From NCBI GenBank assembly GCA_019637435.1, contig JAHBVO010000003.1, forward strand, positions 62,001-126,000: DNA of 64,000 nt. The letters are read 5' to 3'. The translations under genes and the position numbers were made by a program. A model generated the notes under the pieces. It made no database searches. It saw only the letters and a program-made list of their open reading frames with translations, and had not been told where the DNA came from. Positions 25,190-33,867 of this stretch are shown piece after piece. The stretch is from Candidatus Obscuribacterales bacterium. Its GTDB lineage: Bacteria > Cyanobacteriota > Vampirovibrionia > Obscuribacterales > Obscuribacteraceae. The first letter of the stretch is position 1. The number at the start of each line of letters is the position of its first letter.

Positions 25190-25904
25190 TCACACGACAG
25201 CTCGCATAGTTACGGCAGACGCGCCACATAAGCCTAGACGCGTCGCCTGAACAGCAGCTTCGGTACGAGTCGTCACGTTCAGCTTCTCCAGAATGTGACG
25301 AACGTGCGTTTTTATTGTATCTCCACTAATTCCAAGTTCCGCCGCAATCTGTTTATTCCTCCAACCGAGAACCAGAAACGTCAGAACCTGCTGCTCTCTG
25401 GGCGAAAGAAGCTCGGGCGCATCAGCAATTTCTGTTTCCGACGTCTTCATTTGCAGCGGTGCTGCACCAAGTTTAGTACCAGAGTGCACTCAGATTCAAC
25501 TCGATCAACCGGCGCGCTATCAATGGATCCATCCAGCTCGCACCAGCGTTAACCGCACGCAGTGCACAAGTCAGCATCTCAGCCGAACATCCCTTAAAAA
25601 TATATGCGTGTGCGCCGGCACCCATGACTCGCAGCAACGATGAATCATCTGAGCTCGCGGAAAATACAACCAGCTTGCTCTCAGGCAAGCGGATTTTGAT
25701 TAGCTCCGCTAGTTCCACTCCGGAATCACCGAGCAGTGGAAGATCGACGAGTATCAAATTAGGTTTGAGATCAAAAATCTCACCCAGAGCCGATTCCGGA
25801 GAATCTGCAAATCCGCAGATGTTCAGCTCCTCCTCCTGTGACAGGACGGTCACCAGACCAACCCTTGTGAGTTGGTGCGGATCCACAATAAAAATTTCTA
25901 CCAT
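25190..25904 (-). pseudogene. NarL/LuxR-type response regulator split by a one-base frameshift
   Basis: Two overlapping frames together make one NarL-type regulator. The upstream frame (25904 down to 25473) encodes a receiver with phospho-acceptor in LILVDLPLLGDSG, conserved threonine/serine region VVFSASSD and lysine in AYIFKGCS, ending in WMDPLIARRLIEL and then a stop. The downstream frame (25489 down to 25190) encodes LSPREQQVLTFLVLG and the LuxR HTH NKQIAAELGISGDTIKTHVRHILEKL. The join is at the interdomain linker, offset by one base. The homologous region of the adjacent kinase (WMDPLIAKRA..LTKREFEIL) is continuous. It may be a true mutation, an assembly error or two separate proteins; the receiver also has one aspartate (IVDPHQ) where two acidic residues are usual. 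Confidence 0.8.
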
Positions 25905-26070
25905 TAACTCAACCCCGACTAATGACGCGTAAACTCGGGTTACCTTCTACAAACGTACCGCATCCGCACCAGCGCTCGCTTCCCCACATTGAGGCTCTTT
26001 GCGCGTCATTCTTTCGAGTTACGCCAAATGGGTCCCTATACCTCACCAAGTTGAGCGTCACTCTTTAGTG

Positions 26071-29000
26071 TCACTCCTCAACTTCGTGAGCAAGCACACC
26101 ATGTTGATAAAGTAATCCATCTTTCAAAGCCTTGACCGCGGCTTGGGTTCTGTCGGAAACAGCCAATTTCGCAAGCACATAACGCATGTGATTTTTCACG
26201 GTGTCCACTGTGATGACAAGCTTTTCGGCAATCTGCTTATTGCTCAGCCCCTGCACCACTAGATTGAGAATCTCAAATTCTCGCTTGGTGAGAGTGGCTT
26301 TTGCAACCTTATCGGAAACCTTTGCCGCTTTGCCAGCGGGTTTTGCGCAAACAGTCAGCGCACGCTTAGCAATTAACGGATCCATCCAAACGATTCCCTC
26401 ATGTACAGCGCGAATTGCAGCTGCAATTTGTTCCGCAGATGTTTCTTTGAGACAATATCCATCGGCGCCCGCCGAAAAGGCAGCCGTGACCTCATTCTCG
26501 TGGTCGCGGCTGGTCAACATCAACACACGAACGTCCTTGTGCTCTGACTTGATTCTGCGGGTGGTCTCGATTCCATCAATTCCTGGAAGTCCAATATCCA
26601 TGAGAATAACGTCAGGGCTTAAGCTAGGGAATTGGCGAATCGCACTATATCCATCCTCCGCTTCGCCGACGATTATCACGTCAGGAAACTCGCTGATCGT
26701 GACTTTTAGTCCGAGTCTTGCGATGTCCTGGTCGTCGACGATAAGAACTTTGAGGGGACGAATGGTCTCATCGGACCTGAGTACACGAGTCTGGTATTCA
26801 TTTTTATACTCGATTGATGGAGCGAAGTTGCGCACTTTCTCGAACTCGATCAGCAAGTTGTGCAGCAATTCTTCAGCTTTATTCCAATCAAGATTTCTAA
26901 CACTGGTTTCGATTTCACCGCATAGTCTTTGCATTTGAACAGCGGAGACGCTACCGCAAACACCCTTTAGACCATGCGCCTGCGCAAGCACTTCGGTAGC
27001 ATTGCGTTCCTCGAAAGATTGCCTCAGGGATCGCAATTGTGCAGGACAGTCCATTAAGAACACCTGGAACAACATTGATGCATGCGCCTTATGACGAGCT
27101 ACCAGACTGCCTACGTCGACCGGTGATGGTGTATTCGGGACTGCCACGCGTCCAGCAACCGGCACCGCATGTGATGGCAGGGGACTAACCGGCAGGTGCT
27201 GATCGAGCACTTTGCGTAGTTGATCAGGATCAATCGGCTTACTGATGTAGTCATCCATTCCTGCATCCAAACACTTTTGCCGGTCTCCTTGCATCGCATG
27301 CGCTGTCATCGCAACAACCTTTAGGTGTTCGTCCGTGCCCTCCTCGCGCCTTCTCAGCTCCCTGGTGGCGCTCAGGCCATCCAGCTCTGGCATCTGACAA
27401 TCCATCAGAACCAAATCAAATTTACCAGTAGCGATTGCTTCAAGTGCCTCAACACCATTGGCGACCACCTGCGATTGAAAGCCGAGTTCGTCCAGGTAAA
27501 GTTGTGCTACTTGTTGGTTCACAGCGTGATCATCGCACACGAGAATTCGAACATTTTCAACAACTCTGGTGCGAGAACGCCCATCGATTGACAATCGCGA
27601 GAGAATCGCACTGCCACCACATACGATACCCATCGTACTGTTTAGCAACTGCGACTGAGTAACTGGTTGAGTCAGGTATGCCTTAAAACCCAACTCCAGA
27701 GCCTGAGTTCCCAAACCAATCGTGTCCAGAGCAGTGAGCATAACCAGATTCGTAGAAGAAATGGCCGGGTCTTGGTGAATCTCGCGCGCGAGATCAAAAC
27801 CGCTTCGATCAGGCAGATTCAGGCTCGTCATGACGATCTTTACAGGATCTCCATCGACGTATGCCTGACGCAAATATCTCAGCGCGTCGGAAGCGGTAAC
27901 GGAGAAATCGGCACGCATTCCCCAAGCCGACGCATACGCACAGACCGTTTGATACGTGCTTGTATTCGGGTCCACCACCAGAATCCTCACGTTCTTCAAC
28001 TCTTCTTTTGGATTGATTACAGATGTTTCCGATCGAATTTGAAAAGGCACGGTTATCCAGAACGTAGACCCTTTGCCCTTTTCGCTGGTCAAGCCGATTG
28101 TTCCGTTCATCAGATCAACCAGCCTTTTCGATATGCTTAAACCAAGCCCTGTTCCGCCAAACCTGCGGCTAATCGAACCGTCGGTCTGCACGAATGGTTG
28201 AAATAACTGTTCCTGTTCTTCTTTAGACAAGCCGATTCCAGAGTCCGTCACCGCCACCCGAATAACTGCAGTGCCGTTACTGGACGACTCCAGGGTGGCG
28301 CGAATTAGCACCTCTCCTTGATCGGAGAACTTGATTGCGTTGCTCGTCAAGTTCAAAATAATCTGACGCAGGCGCTCAGGATCCCCACCCAGACACTCGG
28401 GAATTGCCGGATCTACAAAAACATTGAGTGACAGCATTTTCGAGCGCGCTTGCATGACAAGCAACTCGATGGCGCTCTCAATCACACGAGCCGGCTCAAA
28501 GTCTACGTTTTCGATATGAAGCTTGCCCGCTTCCATCTTGCTGAAATCGAGAATGTCGTTGATCACGGTGAGCAGCGCATGCCCTGCATCTTTGATGGCG
28601 CTGGAGTATCCAAGCTGTTCTTGGCCGAGGTCGGTTTTCAGAAGAGCATTCGACATCCCGATAATCGCGTTCATAGGCGTCCGGATTTCGTGGCTCATGT
28701 TAGCTACGAATTCGGACTTCAGCCTGGAAGCCATTTGCGCTTGATCTCTTGCAGCAACAAGCTCCTGGTTGATCAAAACCAATTCAGCAGTTCTTTCAGC
28801 TACGCGCTTTTCAAGCTCTTCATTCGCCCTGAGAAGCAAATCCTCAGCCTTCTTCCGCTGAGTGATGTCGACAACTGAAGCGAGCACGAAAGTCTCGCCG
28901 TTTGTTTCCAGCGGGTTTAACCCGATCTCAACCGGAATTTGAGTGCCGTCCTTTTTCATGCCGAACAAGTCTCTGCCCATGCCCATGGCACGGACCGACG

Positions 29001-29253
29001 GCGACGCAAAAAACTGTTTCCGATATTCCGGATGCTTAGCTCTGGCTGACAGTGGAACCAGAATTTCGATCGACTGACCGAGGAGTTCGTCGCGACTGTA
29101 ACCGAATAGCTGCTCGACCTGCGAGTTGACGAGAACGATGGCGCCGCTGTCGTCGACCATAATCATGCCGCTCGGCGCGGCCTCGATTACCAGGCGAAGA
29201 CGTTCCTCGCCCAAATAAATTTGATCGGAGCTTTTGTCTGATTTTTCGGACAT
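26071..29253 (-). CDS. one-protein phosphorelay: PAS-HisKA-HATPase-REC-REC-Hpt-REC-LuxR HTH
   Basis: About 1,060 residues. Order with rough positions: PAS (25-140), coiled coil (145-185), HisKA with SHEIRTPMNAIIGM (about 200), HATPase with LTSNAIKFS, VTDSGIGLS and GGTGLGLSISK (300-420), a degenerate receiver (430-545, MTSLNLP in place of the phospho-acceptor site), a canonical receiver (575-695, LVLMDCQMPELDG), Hpt with AHGLKGVCGS (725-815), a third receiver of NarL type (845-965, VILMDIGLPGIDG) and a LuxR-type HTH (NKQIAEKLVITVDTVKNHM). No membrane segment, so a cytosolic sensor. The ATG at 29253 or a TTG at 29268 are both possible; neither has a strong ribosome site. The split regulator just downstream is a close relative of the C-terminal part. 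Confidence 0.93.
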   Translation of the reverse strand: MSEKSDKSSDQIYLGEERLRLVIEAAPSGMIMVDDSGAIVLVNSQVEQLFGYSRDELLGQSIEILVPLSARAKHPEYRKQFFASPSVRAMGMGRDLFGMKKDGTQIPVEIGLNPLETNGETFVLASVVDITQRKKAEDLLLRANEELEKRVAERTAELVLINQELVAARDQAQMASRLKSEFVANMSHEIRTPMNAIIGMSNALLKTDLGQEQLGYSSAIKDAGHALLTVINDILDFSKMEAGKLHIENVDFEPARVIESAIELLVMQARSKMLSLNVFVDPAIPECLGGDPERLRQIILNLTSNAIKFSDQGEVLIRATLESSSNGTAVIRVAVTDSGIGLSKEEQEQLFQPFVQTDGSISRRFGGTGLGLSISKRLVDLMNGTIGLTSEKGKGSTFWITVPFQIRSETSVINPKEELKNVRILVVDPNTSTYQTVCAYASAWGMRADFSVTASDALRYLRQAYVDGDPVKIVMTSLNLPDRSGFDLAREIHQDPAISSTNLVMLTALDTIGLGTQALELGFKAYLTQPVTQSQLLNSTMGIVCGGSAILSRLSIDGRSRTRVVENVRILVCDDHAVNQQVAQLYLDELGFQSQVVANGVEALEAIATGKFDLVLMDCQMPELDGLSATRELRRREEGTDEHLKVVAMTAHAMQGDRQKCLDAGMDDYISKPIDPDQLRKVLDQHLPVSPLPSHAVPVAGRVAVPNTPSPVDVGSLVARHKAHASMLFQVFLMDCPAQLRSLRQSFEERNATEVLAQAHGLKGVCGSVSAVQMQRLCGEIETSVRNLDWNKAEELLHNLLIEFEKVRNFAPSIEYKNEYQTRVLRSDETIRPLKVLIVDDQDIARLGLKVTISEFPDVIIVGEAEDGYSAIRQFPSLSPDVILMDIGLPGIDGIETTRRIKSEHKDVRVLMLTSRDHENEVTAAFSAGADGYCLKETSAEQIAAAIRAVHEGIVWMDPLIAKRALTVCAKPAGKAAKVSDKVAKATLTKREFEILNLVVQGLSNKQIAEKLVITVDTVKNHMRYVLAKLAVSDRTQAAVKALKDGLLYQHGVLAHEVEE

Positions 29254-29429
29254 TTGACGCGTAAACAAACTGAACCAATAACTAAAGTATCAGGCTGGAC
29301 ACTAAAACACATCAAACTTAAGTGTGATATCCCCAAAGTAAGTGTGCCAAACCTGCCTACTATCTCATCTAATGATCCCAAGGACTGCCGCAGTCTATCC
29401 CTATTAGGTTTCCAGGATCAGCGCTAATT

Positions 29430-29860
29430 CAGCCCTCCACTTTGTCTATCGCAGAATGCCGGATTTCGCGAAAAGCGGCATTCCAGGAGCGACAAAGTGC
29501 TCGCGAACGCTCCAACGACATCAACAACAAGGGCTGCAATCAGTTCCCCTGTTATACTTCTACGATAGAGTATCGTGGACCGAGATAGCCAAAGGACCTG
29601 ACTGTCGCTAGGTTTACACACCTCCTCCACAAACCGCGCTCGCGTCTTGGCTATCTCAGAGCGACGGATTTCGCGAAAAGCGGCATTCCAGGAGCGACAA
29701 ATCGCTCGCGAACCATCCACCGACGTCGACCGCAAGGGCTGTATCAGTTCGCCTGTGTAGCCTTTCGGACTTTACAAGATACTTGGTTTTATAGTAGCAA
29801 GGTTTCCAGGAGCGACAAAGTGCACGCGAACCACCCCCGAGTCCGGCACCACGGGCTGGA
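29430..29860. repeat. degenerate repeat block with GGAGCGACAAA units
   Basis: Three partial repeats of a unit of about 150-220 bases: GCGGCATTCCAGGAGCGACAAA near 29476 and 29680 and TTTCCAGGAGCGACAAA near 29803, each followed by a GCGAAC..C-rich..AAGGGCTG stretch. The first two are preceded by CGGATTTCGCGAAAA. The second is preceded by TTGGCTATCTCAGAGCGAC, linking it to the 46.8-47.3 kb array. TATAGTAGCAA occurs at 29790. No gene is supported here. Confidence 0.7.
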
Positions 29861-29905
29861 TCGCTTCCTCAGCGGACCATTCCGGACCCACAAAACCCTA
29901 CTTCA

Positions 29906-29913
29906 TATAGTAA
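29906..29913 (-). other. gene-end motif variant TATAGTAA
   Basis: TATAGTAAGC, minus strand TTACTATA, lies about 15 bases beyond the ferredoxin gene's hairpin. A perfect TATAGTAG is at 29790-29797. Confidence 0.4.
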
Positions 29914-29928
29914 GCGCATTTGGAGGAC

Positions 29929-29959
29929 GAACGGGAAGAGGGAGGGGCACTTCCCGTTC
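29929..29959 (-). terminator. hairpin after ferredoxin gene
   Basis: GAACGGGAAG (29929-29938) pairs with CTTCCCGTTC (29950-29959), 13 bases after the stop. The T-rich side is on the plus strand; on the minus strand the TTACTATA motif follows. Confidence 0.7.
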
Positions 29960-29972
29960 TTTTGCTGGCGGT

Positions 29973-30287
29973 TTAGTCCTTCTTCTTTTTCTTCTTCTGG
30001 TTCTTGGCGAGCAGGCGCTCGATTGGCTCACCGCGCTCGGCGACATTGCGCACAAGTTCCGCAGCGTCCTCGGGAGTGACGCCGCCGTACTGAACGCCGC
30101 CGGGAGTGACGATCACGCTCGGTCCGGTGCTGCACAGCCCCATGCACTTCTCGCCTTCGAGCTTGATCTCGCCTTTGAGGTCCTGCGCTTTCAGCTCACG
30201 CTTAATCGCCTTATAGACCTCCTCGCCGCCACGCTTGCAACAGTGCTTGCCGCGTTCGCAGACATGAATCTTGGGTTTCTTTGCCAT
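29973..30287 (-). CDS. [2Fe-2S] thioredoxin-like ferredoxin
   Basis: A 104-residue thioredoxin-fold [2Fe-2S] ferredoxin of the kind seen in NuoE-like and CbiW-like proteins. The cysteine ligands are in CERGKHCCKRG near the N-terminus and in EKCMGLCSTGPSVIVTPGGVQY, the latter highly typical. A lysine run (KKKKKKD) ends the protein. The ATG at 30287 has AGGGGAT upstream; a longer in-frame upstream extension is Arg/Pro-rich and not real. It follows the second Rieske gene by 175 bases and could be its electron donor. Confidence 0.88.
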   Translation of the reverse strand: MAKKPKIHVCERGKHCCKRGGEEVYKAIKRELKAQDLKGEIKLEGEKCMGLCSTGPSVIVTPGGVQYGGVTPEDAAELVRNVAERGEPIERLLAKNQKKKKKKD

Positions 30288-30462
30288 CGGGCTATCCCCT
30301 TCTGGTTCGTTGCTCAATTTAATCCTCTTCCAAAAAAACATATAGCTCAGGTCTGTCGACCTGACCGGAAAGGTGTGTGGCGCAATGATTTGCGCCAACA
30401 GTGGGATGAAACCGTCGTGAAGAGAGCGCGAGCAATGCCCGCGCTCCCTCCAGTGACGACTG

Positions 30463-31950
30463 TTACTTCGCGGGTTCAGACCCCTTGCCGGCCGCGTCGC
30501 TCGGAACGACCGGAGTGGACTCGGCGGCAGGTGCGGCGGCAGTGTTTTCAACCGGTGCGGAACCGGAAACAGCATCACCGGCCGCAGGCGCCGCGCCAGG
30601 AGCAGCGACAGGAGCAACGACGCCTTCCGAAGCCTTCGGATCGGAAGCGGGAACCGCTTTGATCTCGAGCTCCGTGAGCATGGTGTCAACACCGCCCGTG
30701 GTGGCGGGGGTGCCACCGGCAGCCTTCGCCTCCTTCTTGGCGCGCGCCTTGGAGCACGCACCACCGCAGCCGCCGGCTTTCTGCGCCAGCGCGCAGCCAC
30801 CGGTGACGGGCAGCGAGCCGGGAGCCGGACCGCCGGGGTTGCCGTGCACCGACACTTCCTTCATCGCCCAGCGGCGAGCGAACATCGGATTGGCACCGCG
30901 CACAGGCGACGGGATCACCGAGACTTCCTTGCCGCGAGCGGTCGGGAAGACGTGGCGATCGATGTCGTGCCCATCACGCAGGAAACCATCGTACATGCGA
31001 CGGCAGGCGACCAGATATTTGTCGACGCCGATCATCGCCTGACCGGGCAGCACCTCGGGCGTGCAGGACTCCAGCACCACGCGGTCCTCTTCGAGGATGG
31101 TGTTGCCGAGGTTACGCAGCCGGTCGTCGGCCGTTTCGGTCTTCTCGAAGTTGCGCACGCCCATCATGCCAAAGACGACGGTGTTGTCGTCGATCGGCGT
31201 GAAGTGGAACAGCGTCACGTCCTTGTAGGGACCGACCGAGAACGAGTTGACCACGACGGTCGGCATGTGGAACCGCAGATACGAGTCGATGTCCGGGTTC
31301 GGGCCGAGCTCGGGCGTCGGCGGGAAGACCGGAATGCTCTCGTTGAACTTCACCTTGACGCGGCACGAGACCTCGTACTTGCTGCGCTCGACCGCGTAAT
31401 TGTCACGGAACGGATGATCGGCGTTGCCGAACGTGTTGCCATGCAAGTACGAGAAGTGCGTGAAGTCGATCAGGTTCTCGAGCAGCGGTCGCAGTGAGCA
31501 TTCCCACTCGTACTTCGTGTAGAGCGGGTGGAAGTTCGGGTCGTTGAACTCCGGGATGTCGACGATCGGCGGACGCTTGTCCTCCGGTTCGTCACCCAGG
31601 TAGACCCAGAGCAGACCGTACTTGACCACTACCGGATAGGAGTCCACCAGCAGCGCCGGCGAAATCTTGCTCTGGTCGGTGAACGCCGGGACGACAGCGC
31701 ACTCGCCGTCGCCACCATAGGCGAAGTGGTGATACGGGCAGACGAGATTGCCGTCGACGACCTTGCCCAGCGACAGCTTGGCGCCCATGTGTGCGCACAT
31801 ATCGTGAAGGGCGCGAACATTGCCATCCTTGTCCAGGAACAGCGCGATGTCCATGCCCAGAAGCTTCTTCCGGACGGGTTGCGTTTCCACGGTGACTTCC
31901 GAGGGCTCGCCGACCACGTACCAGAAACCTTTCAGCCATTCTCTCTTCAT
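30463..31950 (-). CDS. Rieske [2Fe-2S] non-haem iron oxygenase, paralogue 2, with Cys-rich/low-complexity tail
   Basis: A 495-residue paralogue of the protein at 19282-20415. Rieske ligands lie in MCAHMGAKLSLG and LVCPYHHF, and the iron-site region reads ENLIDFTHFSYLHGNTFG. Catalytic homology ends near residue 375. An added tail of about 110 residues begins with a cysteine/glycine-rich part (GGCALAQKAGGCGGACSK) and continues as Ala/Pro-rich low complexity. It lies 20 bases after the CooC-like ATPase gene and before the ferredoxin gene, so ATPase, oxygenase and electron carrier form a functional set. The tail could bind a metal or cluster delivered by the ATPase; inference. Confidence 0.88.
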   Translation of the reverse strand: MKREWLKGFWYVVGEPSEVTVETQPVRKKLLGMDIALFLDKDGNVRALHDMCAHMGAKLSLGKVVDGNLVCPYHHFAYGGDGECAVVPAFTDQSKISPALLVDSYPVVVKYGLLWVYLGDEPEDKRPPIVDIPEFNDPNFHPLYTKYEWECSLRPLLENLIDFTHFSYLHGNTFGNADHPFRDNYAVERSKYEVSCRVKVKFNESIPVFPPTPELGPNPDIDSYLRFHMPTVVVNSFSVGPYKDVTLFHFTPIDDNTVVFGMMGVRNFEKTETADDRLRNLGNTILEEDRVVLESCTPEVLPGQAMIGVDKYLVACRRMYDGFLRDGHDIDRHVFPTARGKEVSVIPSPVRGANPMFARRWAMKEVSVHGNPGGPAPGSLPVTGGCALAQKAGGCGGACSKARAKKEAKAAGGTPATTGGVDTMLTELEIKAVPASDPKASEGVVAPVAAPGAAPAAGDAVSGSAPVENTAAAPAAESTPVVPSDAAGKGSEPAK

Positions 31951-31969
31951 TTGAATGTCTCCTTGTCCA

Positions 31970-33178
31970 TCAGGACTTGATACTGTCTGCCGCGCCATCA
32001 TTGGCGGTGGCAGTCGCAGGCTCGGAAGCGTGCGCTTCCTGCTGCTGAGAAGATGTAGGAATGTTGGCTGCTAGAGCCGTTTCGACAGCGGGCGCTTCGC
32101 CCGTTGTCACAATAAGCGAGTCCGGCGCATCCGCTTGTGACGCGCAAGACGTTTCGTTCTCACCGGCATCCGTGCCGGTGGTGGCGGCAGCTGGGGAAGA
32201 CCCGGCAGCCGTGGGGGAAAGCACCGGAGATTGACGAGCCGCAACAGCAGCTTCGTAGCTGAACTCCGGGTCCAGGTCCGCATCGAGTGCGATACCATGG
32301 AAGTCGTTGAACCAGTCACGACAGACCTTACCGTGCGCATCGCGCAGACGGTTGAGGTAAGCCGGCCAGTCACGCTTGCGCGAGCATAGTGCCTCGAGCA
32401 CGGCTTGGAATGGCGCTTGCTGTTCCTTCCGGAACTCTTCCAGCGCCCCCTCCCTCCCCTGCTCAAACCGCTTCAAATGCCGCGAGAGTGGAACCGAGCC
32501 GAGATAGCGCCCTTCGGCAACCGACTCCCTGATGAATTCCTCGTCCTCCTCGCCTTCGACCTTGTTGCCAACGACGTAGGTTTTTTCCGCAAGCTCCGGC
32601 GAGACGCCGATAAAATCACGGTAAACGCTGACAGACTTGGCCGTCGGCTCGACGACAAACACATTCATGTCGTAAGCGAACCACAGCGAAGTCGCCAGAT
32701 TGTCGGTACCGGCTGTGGTATCAGCGACCACGAAGTCGGTTTCGCCGTCCAGCATGTGATGCAGGATAGCGGCGAGACCGAACAGCTTGGTGTGGTAGCA
32801 CGAACCACCCATGTCGGCTTGTTTGTACTGACCGACGGTCAACAGCGCGAGCGAACCGTCGACCAGCGCGTAGCGCCGGAGCAACTCGTCCGCGGGACTG
32901 ACGGCGATGAAGTTCGAATCGAGCGCGGGCGGAGTCGTAGCCAACATCGGGCGTTCCCCGAGGTCGGCGCGCTTGCCGCGCAGATATTCGATCACCTCAT
33001 CGAAGTGACCTTCGAGATGCACCGGGTCTCCCGACAAGCCCAACGCGGTTTTGAAATGCGCGTTGACGTCGGCATCGAGTGCAAGAACAAACGGGAATCG
33101 ATCGGCGAGGTACCGGGCAAAGCCAGCGGCAGTCGTCGTTTTACCCGAACCACCTTTGCCAAGGAATGCGATTCTCAT
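31970..33178 (-). CDS. CooC/MinD-type P-loop ATPase
   Basis: A 402-residue SIMIBI ATPase with the deviant Walker A MRIAFLGKGGSGKTTTAAGFA at the N-terminus, LALDADVNAH (switch I), and VVADTTAGTDNLATSLWFAYDMNVFVVEP (Walker B and following), as in the CooC-type metal-insertion ATPases and related MinD-like proteins. From about residue 290 on, the protein is Ala/Ser/Thr/Glu-rich low complexity. GGAGG precedes the ATG. The next gene is a Rieske oxygenase with a Cys-rich tail, so a maturation role (metal or Fe-S loading) is plausible. No CO-dehydrogenase or nickel gene is present here. Confidence 0.85.
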   Translation of the reverse strand: MRIAFLGKGGSGKTTTAAGFARYLADRFPFVLALDADVNAHFKTALGLSGDPVHLEGHFDEVIEYLRGKRADLGERPMLATTPPALDSNFIAVSPADELLRRYALVDGSLALLTVGQYKQADMGGSCYHTKLFGLAAILHHMLDGETDFVVADTTAGTDNLATSLWFAYDMNVFVVEPTAKSVSVYRDFIGVSPELAEKTYVVGNKVEGEEDEEFIRESVAEGRYLGSVPLSRHLKRFEQGREGALEEFRKEQQAPFQAVLEALCSRKRDWPAYLNRLRDAHGKVCRDWFNDFHGIALDADLDPEFSYEAAVAARQSPVLSPTAAGSSPAAATTGTDAGENETSCASQADAPDSLIVTTGEAPAVETALAANIPTSSQQQEAHASEPATATANDGAADSIKS

Positions 33179-33191
33179 TGGCAGTCCTCCA

Positions 33192-33509
33192 TTATGTTCT
33201 AGTGTTCATTCCGGAACGCGAGCCCGGAAAGGGAATGACTGTTGGAGCATCGAGCTCCAATTCACGAGAGGATGAAACTCCTTGTCGCGACGCACTCGGA
33301 ACCAGTCCAAGAGCGCGCTGCAGTTGTTTTACTTGTCGGGGTGACATGGTCACCGAGGACTGCGTGAACCAACCGATTCCCGAAGCCCAACTCTGTTGTT
33401 TCAAACAGACGCGACTGCCGGACGCATCATTGAGCAAAACCAGCTCGATGCGTTCGGTCTGCGAGTCGTCTGACAGCTCTGCCAGTACGACCTCCTTCTG
33501 ACCGTTCAA
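33192..33509 (-). CDS. small hypothetical protein at head of CooC-Rieske operon
   Basis: A 105-residue protein of unknown family, TTG start with GGAGAA upstream, ending 13 bases before the CooC-like gene. The N-terminal half is beta-rich (EVVLAELSDD, RIELVLLND) with VCLKQQSW; the C-terminal half is Ser/Pro-rich. Real coding is supported by spacing and ribosome site only. Confidence 0.55.
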   Translation of the reverse strand: MNGQKEVVLAELSDDSQTERIELVLLNDASGSRVCLKQQSWASGIGWFTQSSVTMSPRQVKQLQRALGLVPSASRQGVSSSRELELDAPTVIPFPGSRSGMNTRT

Positions 33510-33663
33510 AGCAATTCTCCGAATGGAAAAGAAGCGGAACGATTCTCAAAACCCGGCATCAGCTAAGCGCTAACGCGTTGTCTTCTTAACTAGTTATTTG
33601 TCTGAAAAAGAAGTTCTGTGTGGTTTAGCCAGGTTTGGGAAGAGAAACATTAGACTCAAAGAC

Positions 33664-33680
33664 AATAATCATTCGCAATA
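33664..33680. promoter_or_regulatory. Fur-box-like site upstream of the CooC-Rieske-ferredoxin operon
   Basis: AATAATCATTCGCAATA resembles the 7-1-7 Fur motif (minus strand TGCGAAT-G-ATTATT). It lies about 155 bases upstream of the 33509 start. Compare sites at 33811, 46739 and 48998. Confidence 0.45.
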
Positions 33681-33810
33681 GGTTTATTCAAAGATATGAC
33701 TATTAATGTGAACCAGGGCGCCCAGATCGCTTGTCTACCCCAAAACGGCATGCATGTCAGACTTTCGCCCATTTTTGGGGCAGCCAAACTCGTTCCGCTA
33801 TCGCAAGTTT

Positions 33811-33827
33811 TTGCAAATCATTCTCAA
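33811..33827. promoter_or_regulatory. Fur-box-like site
   Basis: TTGCAAATCATTCTCAA, an imperfect 7-1-7 palindrome (minus strand TGAGAAT-G-ATTTGCA), identical over 16 bases to the site at 48998-49014. It lies between the MFS gene end and the CooC-Rieske operon. Confidence 0.55.
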
Positions 33828-33867
33828 CAAAACAGCTTCGCCAGGCTCGCGGGTTTGAAAAAGGTTT

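Noticed and set aside
30288..30800. Upstream extension of the ferredoxin gene
   Set aside because: Overlaps the Rieske tail in another frame and is Arg/Pro-rich; the ATG at 30287 has a ribosome site.
31970..33178. Plasmid or chromosome partition ParA
   Set aside because: No ParB or parS nearby; the ATPase is linked to Rieske and ferredoxin genes and has a CooC-like N-terminus.
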